A stretch of DNA of 64,000 nucleotides, taken from Marinobacter arenosus. Lineage in GTDB: Bacteria; Pseudomonadota; Gammaproteobacteria; Pseudomonadales; Oleiphilaceae. Positions within the stretch are counted from its first letter, which is position 1; each line of letters begins with the position of its first letter. The translations under genes and the position numbers were made by a program. The notes under the pieces are model-generated. The model was not told the DNA's origin and did no database searches. It was given only the letters and a program-made list of their open reading frames with translations. This document shows positions 45,554-54,119 of the stretch, one piece after another. The DNA lies in contig NZ_JAHVAO010000001.1 of NCBI RefSeq assembly GCF_019264345.1, positions 2,170,001 through 2,234,000 of the forward strand, given 5' to 3'.

Positions 45554-47251
45554 TTACTGTTCCAGGGGCACTGGCTTCGATATTCCATATCCCTGGGCAA
45601 AGTCGAGACCGAGCTTGCGGAGGCACTCTTTCACTTCGTCGGTCTCAACAAACTCGGCAATGGTTTTCAGTCCCGCCGCGTGTCCAATCCGGTTGCAGGC
45701 ATCGACGATCCCCATATCAATCGGGTCCGCGATCATGTTTCGGATAAAACCGCCGTCCACTTTCAGGTAATCAATGGGCAGGGCTTTCAGGTAGGAGAAG
45801 GAACTCATGCCCGAACCAAAATCGTCCAGCGCGAACTTGAAACCATCGTGGCGAGCCCGCTCGATAAAGCCGATCGTGTCACTCAGGTTTGCAATCGCGG
45901 AAGTTTCGGTGATTTCGAAACACACCCGGTGCGGCAGGATGGAATGCTGCTCGACTTTGGTGCGAATGAAATTAAAGAGCTCGGCGTCACTCAGGGATCC
46001 ACCGGACAGGTTGATGAAGAAGGTGCCAGTCGGTTCGCGGCCCAGGCCGGTGCGATCGAGATAGGCGAACGCCAGTTCGATGACCCGTCGGTCTATCCGC
46101 GGCATCAGGCCAAAACGTTCGGCGGCCGGAATGAAGGCGCCGGGTGGAATAATCTCGTTGCCCTGTCGCAGGCGCACCAGAAATTCGGTCCGGAAACCAT
46201 CGGCACTCTTCTCCTGCAGCGGAACCATTTCCTGGTGACACAGGAAGAAATTGTCAGTTTGCAGCGCTTCCTGCAGGCGGCTTGTCCACTGCATATCCCG
46301 CTGACGCTGCTGCATGTCTTTGTCACTGGATTCGTACACCTGGACGTTGTTGCGTCCACGATCCTTGGCGGCGTAACAGGCCAGATCGGCGTGGCTGAGC
46401 AGCTCACTGGCGGTTTTGTAGCGGCTGCCTATGATGACCATGCCCACGCTCAGCGAGACGGCAAACGGCTTGCCTTCCCAGACAAACCGGTACTCCCGTA
46501 CCTCTTCGCACAGGGATTCGGCCACCTTGCGGGCGTCAATGGCATCGCAACCGCGCAGCAGCACACCAAACTCATCCCCCCCCAGACGAGCCAGGGTGTC
46601 GTTGGCTCTCAAGTTCTGGCCGAGAAGCTTCGCGAGCTGCTTCAACAGCTCATCGCCGGCCCGGTGGCCACAGGTGTCATTGATGATCTTGAACTGGTCC
46701 AGATCCAGGTACAGCAGCACGCAATCCCGGGCCGATTTCCGGGAATCGTGCAGCGCCGCATCCAACTGGCGTTCAAACTCGCGACGATTGACCAGGTCCG
46801 TAAGGCTGTCATGGTACGCCATGTGCTGAAGGGTCGACTCGGCTTCCTTCTTGGCAAGCCGGACGGTCACTTCCCGCATTTCGCGATGGATCGCCGGGAT
46901 CAACCGGGCCAGGTTGTTCTTCATGATGTAATCTTGCGCGCCAGCCTTCATGGCGCTCACCGCGACGTCTTCGCCAATCAGGCCCGAAACGATGATGACA
47001 GGAAGGTCCGCGGCAAGCTGGCGCGCCAGCTCCAGCACCCGAAATGACGTAAAACCTGGCAGGCTGTGGTCGGTAATCACAAGGTCCCAGTCAGACTTCG
47101 AGAGAGCGGCTTCCATGGCACTTTCGGTATCAACCATACGATAATACGGTTCGATCCCCCCCTTCTTGAGCGCCCGAAGGAGAAGAAGCGCGTCATCCTC
47201 CGAGTCCTCGACCAGTAACACCCGCAGTCGATCCTTCAATTCACTCACCAT
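45554..47251 (-). CDS. REC-GGDEF-EAL c-di-GMP signalling protein
   Basis: About 565 residues from the ATG at 47251 (MVSELKDRLRVLLVEDSEDD), chosen for its AAAGGT site; an in-frame GTG two codons upstream exists. A receiver domain with phosphoacceptor Asp61 is followed by a diguanylate cyclase domain with intact GGDEF at 224-228 and a phosphodiesterase domain with EFL at 356-358 in place of EAL and an intact ALDDFGSGMSSF loop. Both activities are possible. It is the last member of the YfiR-kinase-receiver-cyclase unit and overlaps the upstream receiver gene, so the kinase probably controls it by phosphorylation. Confidence 0.93.
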   Translation of the reverse strand: MVSELKDRLRVLLVEDSEDDALLLLRALKKGGIEPYYRMVDTESAMEAALSKSDWDLVITDHSLPGFTSFRVLELARQLAADLPVIIVSGLIGEDVAVSAMKAGAQDYIMKNNLARLIPAIHREMREVTVRLAKKEAESTLQHMAYHDSLTDLVNRREFERQLDAALHDSRKSARDCVLLYLDLDQFKIINDTCGHRAGDELLKQLAKLLGQNLRANDTLARLGGDEFGVLLRGCDAIDARKVAESLCEEVREYRFVWEGKPFAVSLSVGMVIIGSRYKTASELLSHADLACYAAKDRGRNNVQVYESSDKDMQQRQRDMQWTSRLQEALQTDNFFLCHQEMVPLQEKSADGFRTEFLVRLRQGNEIIPPGAFIPAAERFGLMPRIDRRVIELAFAYLDRTGLGREPTGTFFINLSGGSLSDAELFNFIRTKVEQHSILPHRVCFEITETSAIANLSDTIGFIERARHDGFKFALDDFGSGMSSFSYLKALPIDYLKVDGGFIRNMIADPIDMGIVDACNRIGHAAGLKTIAEFVETDEVKECLRKLGLDFAQGYGISKPVPLEQ

Positions 47252-47723
47252 CGCCACCTTTATGGAACGATCGGGTTACTCCCAGGATGGGAACGGTATT
47301 CACAGTCAACCAATATCGAGCTAGCAGACTCATCTGCTCACTGAACTTACTGTAGTCGATCTGCTTGGTAACAAAACTGTTGACCCCTAACCGATAGGCC
47401 TCACGAAGCTCCTGCGGTTCATCCGACGAGGTGACCATCACCACCGGGATCCAGTCGGTTGCCGGCGACGACCGGATACGGCGCAATACCTCCAGACCGC
47501 TCACCTTCGGCAGTTTGAAGTCAAGCAACACAACACCGATGGACTCGACAAGCTGTGAGCGCTCGGTCGTATCGGTTCCGAACAGGAAATCGAGGGCTTC
47601 CTGTCCGTCTTCCAGCATGATGATGGAACTGGGTCTGCACGAATTCCTGAGCGCCCGTCGGGTGAGGACCTGATCATCCGGGCTGTCCTCCACGACAAGA
47701 ATTGCGTAGTCATCCATAGCCAT
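47241..47723 (-). CDS. Single-domain response regulator
   Basis: 160 residues, receiver domain only (AILVVEDSPDDQVLTRRAL; VVLLDFKLPKVSGLEVLRR with Asp68; VVMVTSSDEPQELREAYRLG; SFVTKQIDY with the conserved Lys). This is the Rcp1-like subtype that often partners phytochrome- or CHASE-type kinases. A GGAGC site precedes the ATG. It is located between the kinase and the REC-GGDEF-EAL gene and may shuttle phosphate or compete for it. Confidence 0.92.
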   Translation of the reverse strand: MAMDDYAILVVEDSPDDQVLTRRALRNSCRPSSIIMLEDGQEALDFLFGTDTTERSQLVESIGVVLLDFKLPKVSGLEVLRRIRSSPATDWIPVVMVTSSDEPQELREAYRLGVNSFVTKQIDYSKFSEQMSLLARYWLTVNTVPILGVTRSFHKGGDGE

Positions 47724-47774
47724 ACATGCTCCATTTCCATCGGAAAATCAAAGGCATCTGCAGTCCGCGCCACC

Positions 47775-49235
47775 TTACTTCTGCATTGAGGACGGAAACT
47801 TTACGAAGAAGCAGGCACCGTTGTCGACCGACGATTCCGCGTAAATTTCACCGAAATGTCGACGCACCACCCGGTCCACGGTGGCCAATCCCAGGCCTGT
47901 CCCGACGAACTGGGCGGGTGTGTGCAAACGGTTAAACGCGACAAACAGCTTGTCCACGTATTTCATATCGAACCCAACACCATTGTCCTGAATTGCAACG
48001 GTAATACTGTCGGGAGCCTCACAGGCCATCACATCAATGCGGCGATGATCGTTCTTTGAGGTGTATTTCCAGGCATTCTCGAGCAGATTCTGAAAAGCCA
48101 CGCGAATCATTCTACCATCGCCGACCACCCGAATACCCGGCTGTATGCTGACATCGGTGGGGAGCGGGTCGGTGGTTTCCTTCAATTCCTCCACGATTTC
48201 CTCAAGCATGGCGCTGAGATCAAGCTGTTTGACCTCCATGGCCTGACGGCTTACCCGGGACAGCACCAGAAGCCCGTCAATCAGCCCGCCCATCCTTACC
48301 GTCGCCGCTCGTATCCTGTGCAGGTAGTCCCGCCCCGTCTCGTTCAACTGGTCGCCACAGTCTTCCTCCAGCGCCTGACCGAACCCCTCGATCGCCCGCA
48401 GCGGCTGACGAAGGTCATGGGAGACCGAAAAACTGAAGGCTTCCAGTTCCCGATTGGCCAGACTGAGCTCGGAGGTGCGATCCGCAACGGTACGCTCCAG
48501 GTCATCACGACTCTGCAGAATCTTCAGGTTCTGTTGCTGGATGGTGCCGATCATCTCGTTGAACGCACTGCCCAGTCGCCCGAGTTCGTCCTTGCCGTAG
48601 ACCGGCACCCGGATGGAATAATCGTGGTCCCGGGCTATCCGCTCGGCCGCGTCGGAGAGCTCGAATACCGGCTCCGATACCAGTCGCTGCAAACGCAATG
48701 CGACCCACGCCAGCACCACCTGGATCCCAATCCCGATACTGAAGGTCACCACGATGAAGGCCTGGATGTGCTCACGCAAGACCTCGAGGCGGGAAATCAG
48801 ATAGAACTGGCCGACGGTGTCTCCGTCGAGCGTGACTGGCTTCAGCAGACGATAGAAGTCACCGACGAAGCCGACCTCCGGCGGAACAGCCAGGTTCGGG
48901 CAGGCTCGTGCATTGCCCGACTCATTCAGCGCACTCATCACCTGCCCTGAAACATTGTACACGCAGACCTGTTCGATGGTTCCGATCTGACGCAGGCTTG
49001 AAATAATGGTGTTGAGCTGCTGGTCGTCCTCAAAAAGGAGCGCAGCCGCCGATTGTTCTGCCAGGATATCAGCGATGACATGCAGTTCGGACTCAAGCTG
49101 CTCCTGATAGTTCTGGTTTTCAACCACCACCAGACTGGTGCAGACCAGCAGAATACCCAGGGTACTGATCGACAAGGTGAGCAGGAGCAGTTTGGTTTTC
49201 AGCGGCCAGTATTGCCAGCGCCAGCGTTCCATCAT
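47775..49235 (-). CDS. Membrane histidine kinase with CHASE8-like sensor
   Basis: 486 residues. An N-terminal membrane helix (LLLTLSISTLGILLVCTSLV), a periplasmic sensor of about 115 residues (ILAEQSAAALLFEDDQQLN is typical of CHASE8), a second helix near 158-182, HAMP, coiled coil, then HisKA with His273 in SVSHDLRQPLRAIEGF and a HATPase_c domain (NLLENAWKYTSKND; DNGVGFDMKY; GTGLGLATVDRVV). It overlaps the yfiR-like gene by 4 bp. CHASE8 kinases or cyclases with a YfiR partner recall the YfiBNR system of Pseudomonas, where YfiR represses the sensor (known biology; application here is inference). Confidence 0.93.
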   Translation of the reverse strand: MMERWRWQYWPLKTKLLLLTLSISTLGILLVCTSLVVVENQNYQEQLESELHVIADILAEQSAAALLFEDDQQLNTIISSLRQIGTIEQVCVYNVSGQVMSALNESGNARACPNLAVPPEVGFVGDFYRLLKPVTLDGDTVGQFYLISRLEVLREHIQAFIVVTFSIGIGIQVVLAWVALRLQRLVSEPVFELSDAAERIARDHDYSIRVPVYGKDELGRLGSAFNEMIGTIQQQNLKILQSRDDLERTVADRTSELSLANRELEAFSFSVSHDLRQPLRAIEGFGQALEEDCGDQLNETGRDYLHRIRAATVRMGGLIDGLLVLSRVSRQAMEVKQLDLSAMLEEIVEELKETTDPLPTDVSIQPGIRVVGDGRMIRVAFQNLLENAWKYTSKNDHRRIDVMACEAPDSITVAIQDNGVGFDMKYVDKLFVAFNRLHTPAQFVGTGLGLATVDRVVRRHFGEIYAESSVDNGACFFVKFPSSMQK

Positions 49236-49750
49236 CGGATGACCCTCACGGCAAGTTCCAGCAGTCGGGAATTGACATGCAGGCCGGCGCTCTGGGCTGC
49301 CTTGAGGTTGATCTCGAACCGGATAACGTTCCCCTCCTTCACGTATCCGATCACCCCGCCGCCCTCCACAAAGCCGGGAATCTCACTGATCGTCAGCATC
49401 TGGTGTTTAGTGGCGTAATCCGTGATGGCAGGCAAATCTCTGGATTTGGCACTGCCGACAAACAGGATCTGGCAGTTTTCACTGTCGGAAAGCGACGCCG
49501 GATACGCCAATCCAAGGGTTCGGCCCTGGGATACGCGGCCATCCAGTTGTTCAAGAAGATCCCCGAACGGGTCCTGCCCCAAGACACAGATCTCCAGATC
49601 AGACCCATCGGCCTGGGGTTCCGTCCAGGTGATAAAGCGCGTGAAATTGTAGAGAAAGGCCGCTTTGACCTCATACTCCGAGCGCACCGAAGCGTTGGAC
49701 GCTCCAACAAGGGCGCATAGAAGTAATGCGATAAGGAATTTCAAAAACAC
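49232..49750 (-). CDS. YfiR-family periplasmic regulator
   Basis: 172 residues. A signal peptide (FLIALLLCALVGASNA) is followed by the YfiR/DUF4154 pattern: SEYEVKAAFLYNFTRFITWT, ICVLGQDPFGDLLEQL, CQILFVGSAKSRDLPAI and a GGGVIGYVKEGNVIRFEINL strand. The two-cysteine pattern of P. aeruginosa YfiR is only partly present. It likely binds the periplasmic sensor of the kinase encoded directly downstream (4-bp overlap). First gene of the signalling unit. Confidence 0.9.
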   Translation of the reverse strand: MFLKFLIALLLCALVGASNASVRSEYEVKAAFLYNFTRFITWTEPQADGSDLEICVLGQDPFGDLLEQLDGRVSQGRTLGLAYPASLSDSENCQILFVGSAKSRDLPAITDYATKHQMLTISEIPGFVEGGGVIGYVKEGNVIRFEINLKAAQSAGLHVNSRLLELAVRVIR

Positions 49751-50057
49751 CTAAGGGTAACCCCCGGCCATCCATTTTATCGAACCCTTATCGTAAAAGG
49801 CGCACCTCATGCGCACCCGATAAGCCAGCCCGGAGTGTTTAGCTTGATGACAGTCCAAATTTCACGTATCTCAAGGCCTTGCACGACATATTGGCAAACT
49901 GCCCGATAACCACCCGAAGGTTAGCACCGGTTTCCGCCGCGTCAATAAACCGATCCCAATTAAACCCTTACAGATGTGACGGTTGTGGCAGTGTCTCCCT
50001 CAATTTGCGATTCTATACCAACACGCCTTCGTGCTTCTCTGGTAAATCACCCGCTCT
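49751..50057. other. Intergenic region between yfiR-like gene and greB
   Basis: About 307 bp separating divergent genes, so it carries both promoters. I saw no well-spaced -35/-10 pair or palindrome that I would call, and no small gene with a ribosome binding site. Confidence 0.5.
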
Positions 50058-50537
50058 ATGAAAACGAATCTGATCACCCGTGAAGGTTTCCACAAACTGC
50101 AGGAAGAACTGGATTTCCTGTGGCGCACCGAGCGCCCGGACGTCACCCGGAAAGTGACCTGGGCAGCAAGTCTGGGAGATCGGTCGGAAAATGCCGATTA
50201 CCAGTACAACAAGCGCCGTCTGCGAGAAATCGACCGACGGGTCAGACACATCCGGAACCGGCTTGAAAACGTCCGGATCGTGGATTACGCCGAGACCCAG
50301 GAAGGCCGGGTGTTTTTTGGCGCCTGGGTCAGGCTGGTGGACGACGAGACCTCACTGACGTTCCGGATCGTGGGTCCGGATGAGATCTATGAGCGCAAGG
50401 ACTACGTCTCGATTGACGCGCCCATTGCTCGCGCTTGCCTGAAGAAAGAGGAAGATGACGAAGTCATCGTGCGGACTCCGATGGGCGAGAAAACCTGGTA
50501 CGTCGATCGAATCTGGTATGAGGCGGGCGAGGCGTAA
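50058..50537 (+). CDS. greB: Transcription elongation factor GreB
   Basis: 159 residues with the GreA/GreB layout: an N-terminal coiled coil beginning TREGFHKLQEELDFLWRTER, the tip residues in SLGDRSENADYQYNKRRLRE (the acidic DxxE-type tip), and a C-terminal FKBP-like domain (LVDDETSLTFRIVGPDEIYE). The RPDVTRKVTWAASLGDRSEN string and basic C-terminal patch fit GreB better than GreA. It binds RNA polymerase secondary channel and stimulates transcript cleavage. Confidence 0.95.
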   Translation: MKTNLITREGFHKLQEELDFLWRTERPDVTRKVTWAASLGDRSENADYQYNKRRLREIDRRVRHIRNRLENVRIVDYAETQEGRVFFGAWVRLVDDETSLTFRIVGPDEIYERKDYVSIDAPIARACLKKEEDDEVIVRTPMGEKTWYVDRIWYEAGEA

Positions 50538-50540
50538 ACC

Positions 50541-50566
50541 AAAAAAAACCCCGTAAACACGGGGTT
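50541..50566. terminator. Terminator hairpin after greB, U-tract on the minus strand
   Basis: Stem AACCCCGT / ACGGGGTT with a 4-base loop, flanked on the left by eight A residues. Read leftward this is a textbook intrinsic terminator ending in eight T; read rightward (greB direction) there is no T-tract. It may act for both directions, most efficiently for leftward transcripts coming from beyond greB. Confidence 0.7.
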
Positions 50567-50795
50567 AAGGCTAGCGCTGTGCTGGAGGGAGAAGCAAGCA
50601 ATGGATGAGACTTGCTTCAACGTCTTCAGTTTCCATTATGCACAGACGGGGTTACAACAGAGTGGCCGGCGAATTACCTTTTAGACAGGCATTTGCGACC
50701 CGGGGCCATGCTGAAATTAGGTTGTACACTCTAGCCGCCGAGGTTAGCGTGCGAGCATGGATTCCTATCACGATTTCAAGTCACGGAGCTTGTAA

Positions 50796-51077
50796 ATGAA
50801 CACGCAGAAACTGCTGAACATTGCCCTGGAGGGCGTAGACACCATTGGCTATCGGCTCGACCAGATGGGTATTACCGGCAAGGTTAACCGCCACAACATC
50901 GCGGCGTACCTGATGGCGGAACAGAAATACCTGGAAGGCGAGTGGGACAGCATCCAGGCGCGAGTGGGACGCCGCCGGTCCCAGCTTGATCACATCACCC
51001 ACTCCCTGGAAGCGCGTGCCGACGCGCTGATTGGTCCGATTCTTGAGCGGGTCAACCGGTTTCGGGCCAATCAGTAA
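50796..51077 (+). CDS. Small conserved-looking hypothetical protein
   Basis: 93 residues with a GGAG ribosome binding site upstream. Amphipathic helical sequence (MNTQKLLNIALEGVDTIGYR; ARVGRRRSQLDHITHSLEAR) without signal peptide, membrane helix or motif that I recognise. It faintly recalls phasin-like or coiled-coil proteins. It is convergent with the two-component kinase gene, stop codons 2 bp apart. Confidence 0.65.
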   Translation: MNTQKLLNIALEGVDTIGYRLDQMGITGKVNRHNIAAYLMAEQKYLEGEWDSIQARVGRRRSQLDHITHSLEARADALIGPILERVNRFRANQ

Positions 51078-51079
51078 GA

Positions 51080-52561
51080 TCAGACGTCGCTGGTTTTGGG
51101 AGGATTGGGCGAGCCCTCCTCCCCCGACCCCGCAGCCAACTCGGCCTGTGTAGCCTTGATGCGCTTGCTCACACCGGTGAAGGCCGGCATGTGAATGGAA
51201 ACCGTCAGCCCGGGCGGGGTTTTGCCCGGGTATGTATCGCTCAGCACGATGTGGCCCTTGTGGATTTCGGCCACCGCGCTGACCAGGCTCAGTCCCAGGC
51301 CATTGCCTGGTAATGAGCGGCTTTTTCCAACCCGATAGAAGCGCTGGAACACCTGATCCTTCTCGTCGTCGGGAATGCCGATGCCACTGTCTTTGACCTC
51401 AAAGATGGCGTCGGCCCCGTCCCTTCGAATCGCCACCCCGATGATGCCATGCTCTGGCGTGTACTTGATGGCGTTGTCGATCAGGTTGCTGATCATCTGG
51501 AACAGCAGGTCACGGTCACCTTCAATCATCACGCCCTTGTTCAGTCGCTGCTCGAAGGTCTGCTCCTTGTCCTCGGCCAGCGCCTCATACAATTCGCAGG
51601 CGTCGGTAACCAGTTCATCAAGAGAAACCGGCTTCATGTCAGCGGTGTTGCCACGGGTTTCCAGGCGCGCAATTCGAAGCAGGGCGTTAAAGGTTGCCAG
51701 CAACTGATCCGCTTCTGCCACGGCACGACCGGCCTGTTCCCGGGCCTCGTCGTTATCCACGGACATCAAGGTGCTTTCCAGCTGGTTTCTCAGCCGGGTC
51801 AACGGCGTCCTCAAATCATGGGCAATGCTGTCGGACACGTGCCGGATGCCTTCCATCAGATACACAATGCGATCGAGCATCTGGTTCAGGTTTTCCGCCA
51901 ACTGATCGAAATCGTCGTCGGTGCCCCGGGTGGGAATCCGCAACGAAAGATGGCCATTCATGATCCGCCTGGAGGTGTTGTTGATCACCTCGATGCGCCG
52001 GGTCGTACTCCGGCTCATCAGAAAGCCGCCGAGCAGCGCCAGCGCCAGGGTAATCCCCATCCCCCAGTTGATCGCGGTTTCAATCACCCGCTTGAGGTTG
52101 GTCAGCTCATCGACATCGCGGCCCACCAGCAACCGCAAGCCGCCCTGCACCTCGAAAATCCGGGCACGGGCCAAACGTTCCGGGCCATTCCAGCCGACGG
52201 CTTCATCCAGCGTGAAGTTGATCCAGCCACTGTCGGAGCGGGAGCCCTGGGGCCAGGATTCGATGTTTCCGGCGAGTTTCAGGAAATCGTCGGTGGTCAG
52301 GAGGTAGATAGACTTGGCGTTGGGGTCGCGTGAGACCCGCTCGCGGATGATGGTAATAAGGCCATTAACGCCCCGGCCGCGGTACTGTTCCGCCAGGCCG
52401 GCAATTTCCGCTTCAATGGTTTCGTCCGTCTGGGCCGTCATGAAGCCCGCTGTACGCCAGTAGATGAAGGCCAGTAACAGGAATACTGAGGTGGCAAAAA
52501 CCACCATGTACAGCAGAGCTAGCTGGAAGGACGAGGTTCTGAGTTGGCTAAGCAGTTTCAC
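51080..52561 (-). CDS. Two-component sensor histidine kinase (EnvZ/QseC-like)
   Basis: About 493 residues from a GTG at 52561 (MKLLSQLRTSSFQLALLYMV), preferred over an in-frame start six codons upstream because family members begin like this. Two membrane helices (LALLYMVVFATSVFLLLAFI; MGITLALALLGGFLM) bracket a periplasmic sensor; HAMP, HisKA (SIAHDLRTPLTRLRNQLEST) and HATPase_c (NLIDNAIKYTPEHG; DSGIGIPDDEKDQVFQRFYR; GLGLSLVSAVAEIH) follow. It overlaps the response regulator by about 14 bp. Ligand unknown. The C-terminal ~30 residues are Pro/Ser-rich. Confidence 0.93.
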   Translation of the reverse strand: MKLLSQLRTSSFQLALLYMVVFATSVFLLLAFIYWRTAGFMTAQTDETIEAEIAGLAEQYRGRGVNGLITIIRERVSRDPNAKSIYLLTTDDFLKLAGNIESWPQGSRSDSGWINFTLDEAVGWNGPERLARARIFEVQGGLRLLVGRDVDELTNLKRVIETAINWGMGITLALALLGGFLMSRSTTRRIEVINNTSRRIMNGHLSLRIPTRGTDDDFDQLAENLNQMLDRIVYLMEGIRHVSDSIAHDLRTPLTRLRNQLESTLMSVDNDEAREQAGRAVAEADQLLATFNALLRIARLETRGNTADMKPVSLDELVTDACELYEALAEDKEQTFEQRLNKGVMIEGDRDLLFQMISNLIDNAIKYTPEHGIIGVAIRRDGADAIFEVKDSGIGIPDDEKDQVFQRFYRVGKSRSLPGNGLGLSLVSAVAEIHKGHIVLSDTYPGKTPPGLTVSIHMPAFTGVSKRIKATQAELAAGSGEEGSPNPPKTSDV

Positions 52562-53228
52562 GCAACATGTACCCTGCACCCCGAATGGTTTGCAGTAAGG
52601 GTGTATCGAATTCCTTATCGATCTTCGCCCGCAGGCGGCTGATGTGCACGTCGATCACGTTGGTCTGGGGATCGAAGTGATAGTCCCACACCTTTTCAAG
52701 CAGCATCGTACGGGTGACGACCTGTCCCGCATTGCGCATCAGGTATTCAAGAAGGCGAAATTCCCGGGGCTGGACATCGATGTTGTGGCCGGCTCGCTTG
52801 ACCGTGCGCGCCAGCAGATCCATCTCCAGATCGGCGACCCGCAGCACCGTTTCGGTTTCGGCGGTCTGCCGGTTACGGCGCACCAGGGATTCAATCCGGG
52901 CCAGTAATTCGGTGAACGAGAACGGCTTGGTCAGGTAGTCGTCACCACCGCCGCGCAAACCTTCAACCCGGTCGTCGACGTCACCCAGCGCACTGAGGAT
53001 CAAGACCGGCACCTGGTTACCCGTCGCCCGCACGGTTTTGATAATGGACAGGCCGTCCATGCCCGGGAGCATGCGATCGACAATCATGATGTCGTAGTCC
53101 TCACTGGCGGCCATGAGCATGCCGTCTTTCCCGTCGGCCGCATGATCCACGACGAAGTCTGACTCTCTCAGCCCTTTCACCAGATAATTTGCTACATCCT
53201 GATCGTCTTCGATTACCAGTGCTTTCAC
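52548..53228 (-). CDS. OmpR-family response regulator
   Basis: 226 residues: receiver domain (LVIEDDQDVANYLVKGLRE; MIVDRMLPGMDGLSII with the phosphoacceptor Asp; LTKPFSFTELLARI) and a C-terminal winged helix (PREFRLLEYLMRNAGQVVTR; WDYHFDPQTNVIDVHISRLR). It resembles the PrmA/QseB/CzcR branch. Encoded just before its cognate kinase in one unit. Regulon unknown; no obvious target promoter repeat was seen nearby. Confidence 0.94.
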   Translation of the reverse strand: MKALVIEDDQDVANYLVKGLRESDFVVDHAADGKDGMLMAASEDYDIMIVDRMLPGMDGLSIIKTVRATGNQVPVLILSALGDVDDRVEGLRGGGDDYLTKPFSFTELLARIESLVRRNRQTAETETVLRVADLEMDLLARTVKRAGHNIDVQPREFRLLEYLMRNAGQVVTRTMLLEKVWDYHFDPQTNVIDVHISRLRAKIDKEFDTPLLQTIRGAGYMLRETA

Positions 53229-53323
53229 CGGTTTTCCTCCCGATAGCGGATTTCATTAATTACCGACAAGGGTACGAAGAAGTCAGAGGGCCGGCCAGTT
53301 ACGATCTTGTAAGAGGGTGTCGC

Positions 53324-54115
53324 CTATGGCGACGGTCGAGACCCTCCGGAAAACCATCCCAGACTGTCGCCAGTCTCCCCCGAAGGCCGGTATTCCGCGC
53401 TTACCCAGCCTTCATAACCCATGCTGTCGATTGCCTCGAAAACATTCGAAAAGTTAATCTCGCCCGTTCCCGGCTCATGTCGGCCGGGATTATCGGCAAA
53501 CTGAATGTGCCCGATCCATGGTAACAGGCATTCCATTGAACGTATCAGGTCCCCTTCCATGATCTGCATATGGTAAAGGTCGTACTGCAGGCGGACGTTG
53601 TCGGCATCGACGTCTTCGATCAGCGCGAGCACCTTGCCCGAGGTGTCCAGAACAAACCCGGGCATATCCACCCGCGAGTTGATGGCCTCGAGACACAAGG
53701 TGATGTCCTCGGCCGCAAGCCTTTCCGCAGCGAACGCCACGTTGTCGACCAGCGTCTGCCACGCCACATCGTCGGGCACCGACGCCGGCTTCAGCCCGGC
53801 AAGACAGTTCAACTGCCTGCAACCCAGCGCCCTGGCGTACTCGACAGCCTGATCCACGCCGGCGCGGAATTCGTCCACCCGGTCCGGTAAACAGGCGATG
53901 CCCCGCTCACCGGCGTCCCACTGTCCCGGCGGCAGATTGAACAGCACCTGGGTGAGCTCGTTGTCGCGCAGGACCCGCCCCAGCAGATCCTTGGGATAGG
54001 CGTAAGGGAACAGGTACTCAACGCCGTCAAAACCGGCGGCGCGGGCACGGGCAAAACGTTCGGTAAAATCCACTTCCGTGAACAACATCGACAGGTTGGC
54101 GGCAAAGCGAGGCAT
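53324..54115 (-). CDS. hyi: Hydroxypyruvate isomerase
   Basis: About 263 residues from the ATG at 54115 (MPRFAANLSMLFTEVDFTER). It has the xylose-isomerase-like TIM barrel of Hyi: GFDGVEYLFPYAYPKDLL, LNCLAGLKPASVPDDV, CLEAINSRVDMPGFVLDT and IQFADNPGRHEPGTGEINF, with Glu/Asp/His metal ligands. It interconverts hydroxypyruvate and tartronate semialdehyde. The gene follows glxR by 4 bp, the expected partner enzyme. Confidence 0.93.
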   Translation of the reverse strand: MPRFAANLSMLFTEVDFTERFARARAAGFDGVEYLFPYAYPKDLLGRVLRDNELTQVLFNLPPGQWDAGERGIACLPDRVDEFRAGVDQAVEYARALGCRQLNCLAGLKPASVPDDVAWQTLVDNVAFAAERLAAEDITLCLEAINSRVDMPGFVLDTSGKVLALIEDVDADNVRLQYDLYHMQIMEGDLIRSMECLLPWIGHIQFADNPGRHEPGTGEINFSNVFEAIDSMGYEGWVSAEYRPSGETGDSLGWFSGGSRPSP

Positions 54116-54119
54116 GGTT

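Noticed and set aside
45500..47047. Plus-strand open frame of about 515 codons opposite the REC-GGDEF-EAL gene
   Set aside because: The opposite strand encodes a full three-domain protein with all motifs; this frame has no recognisable domain.
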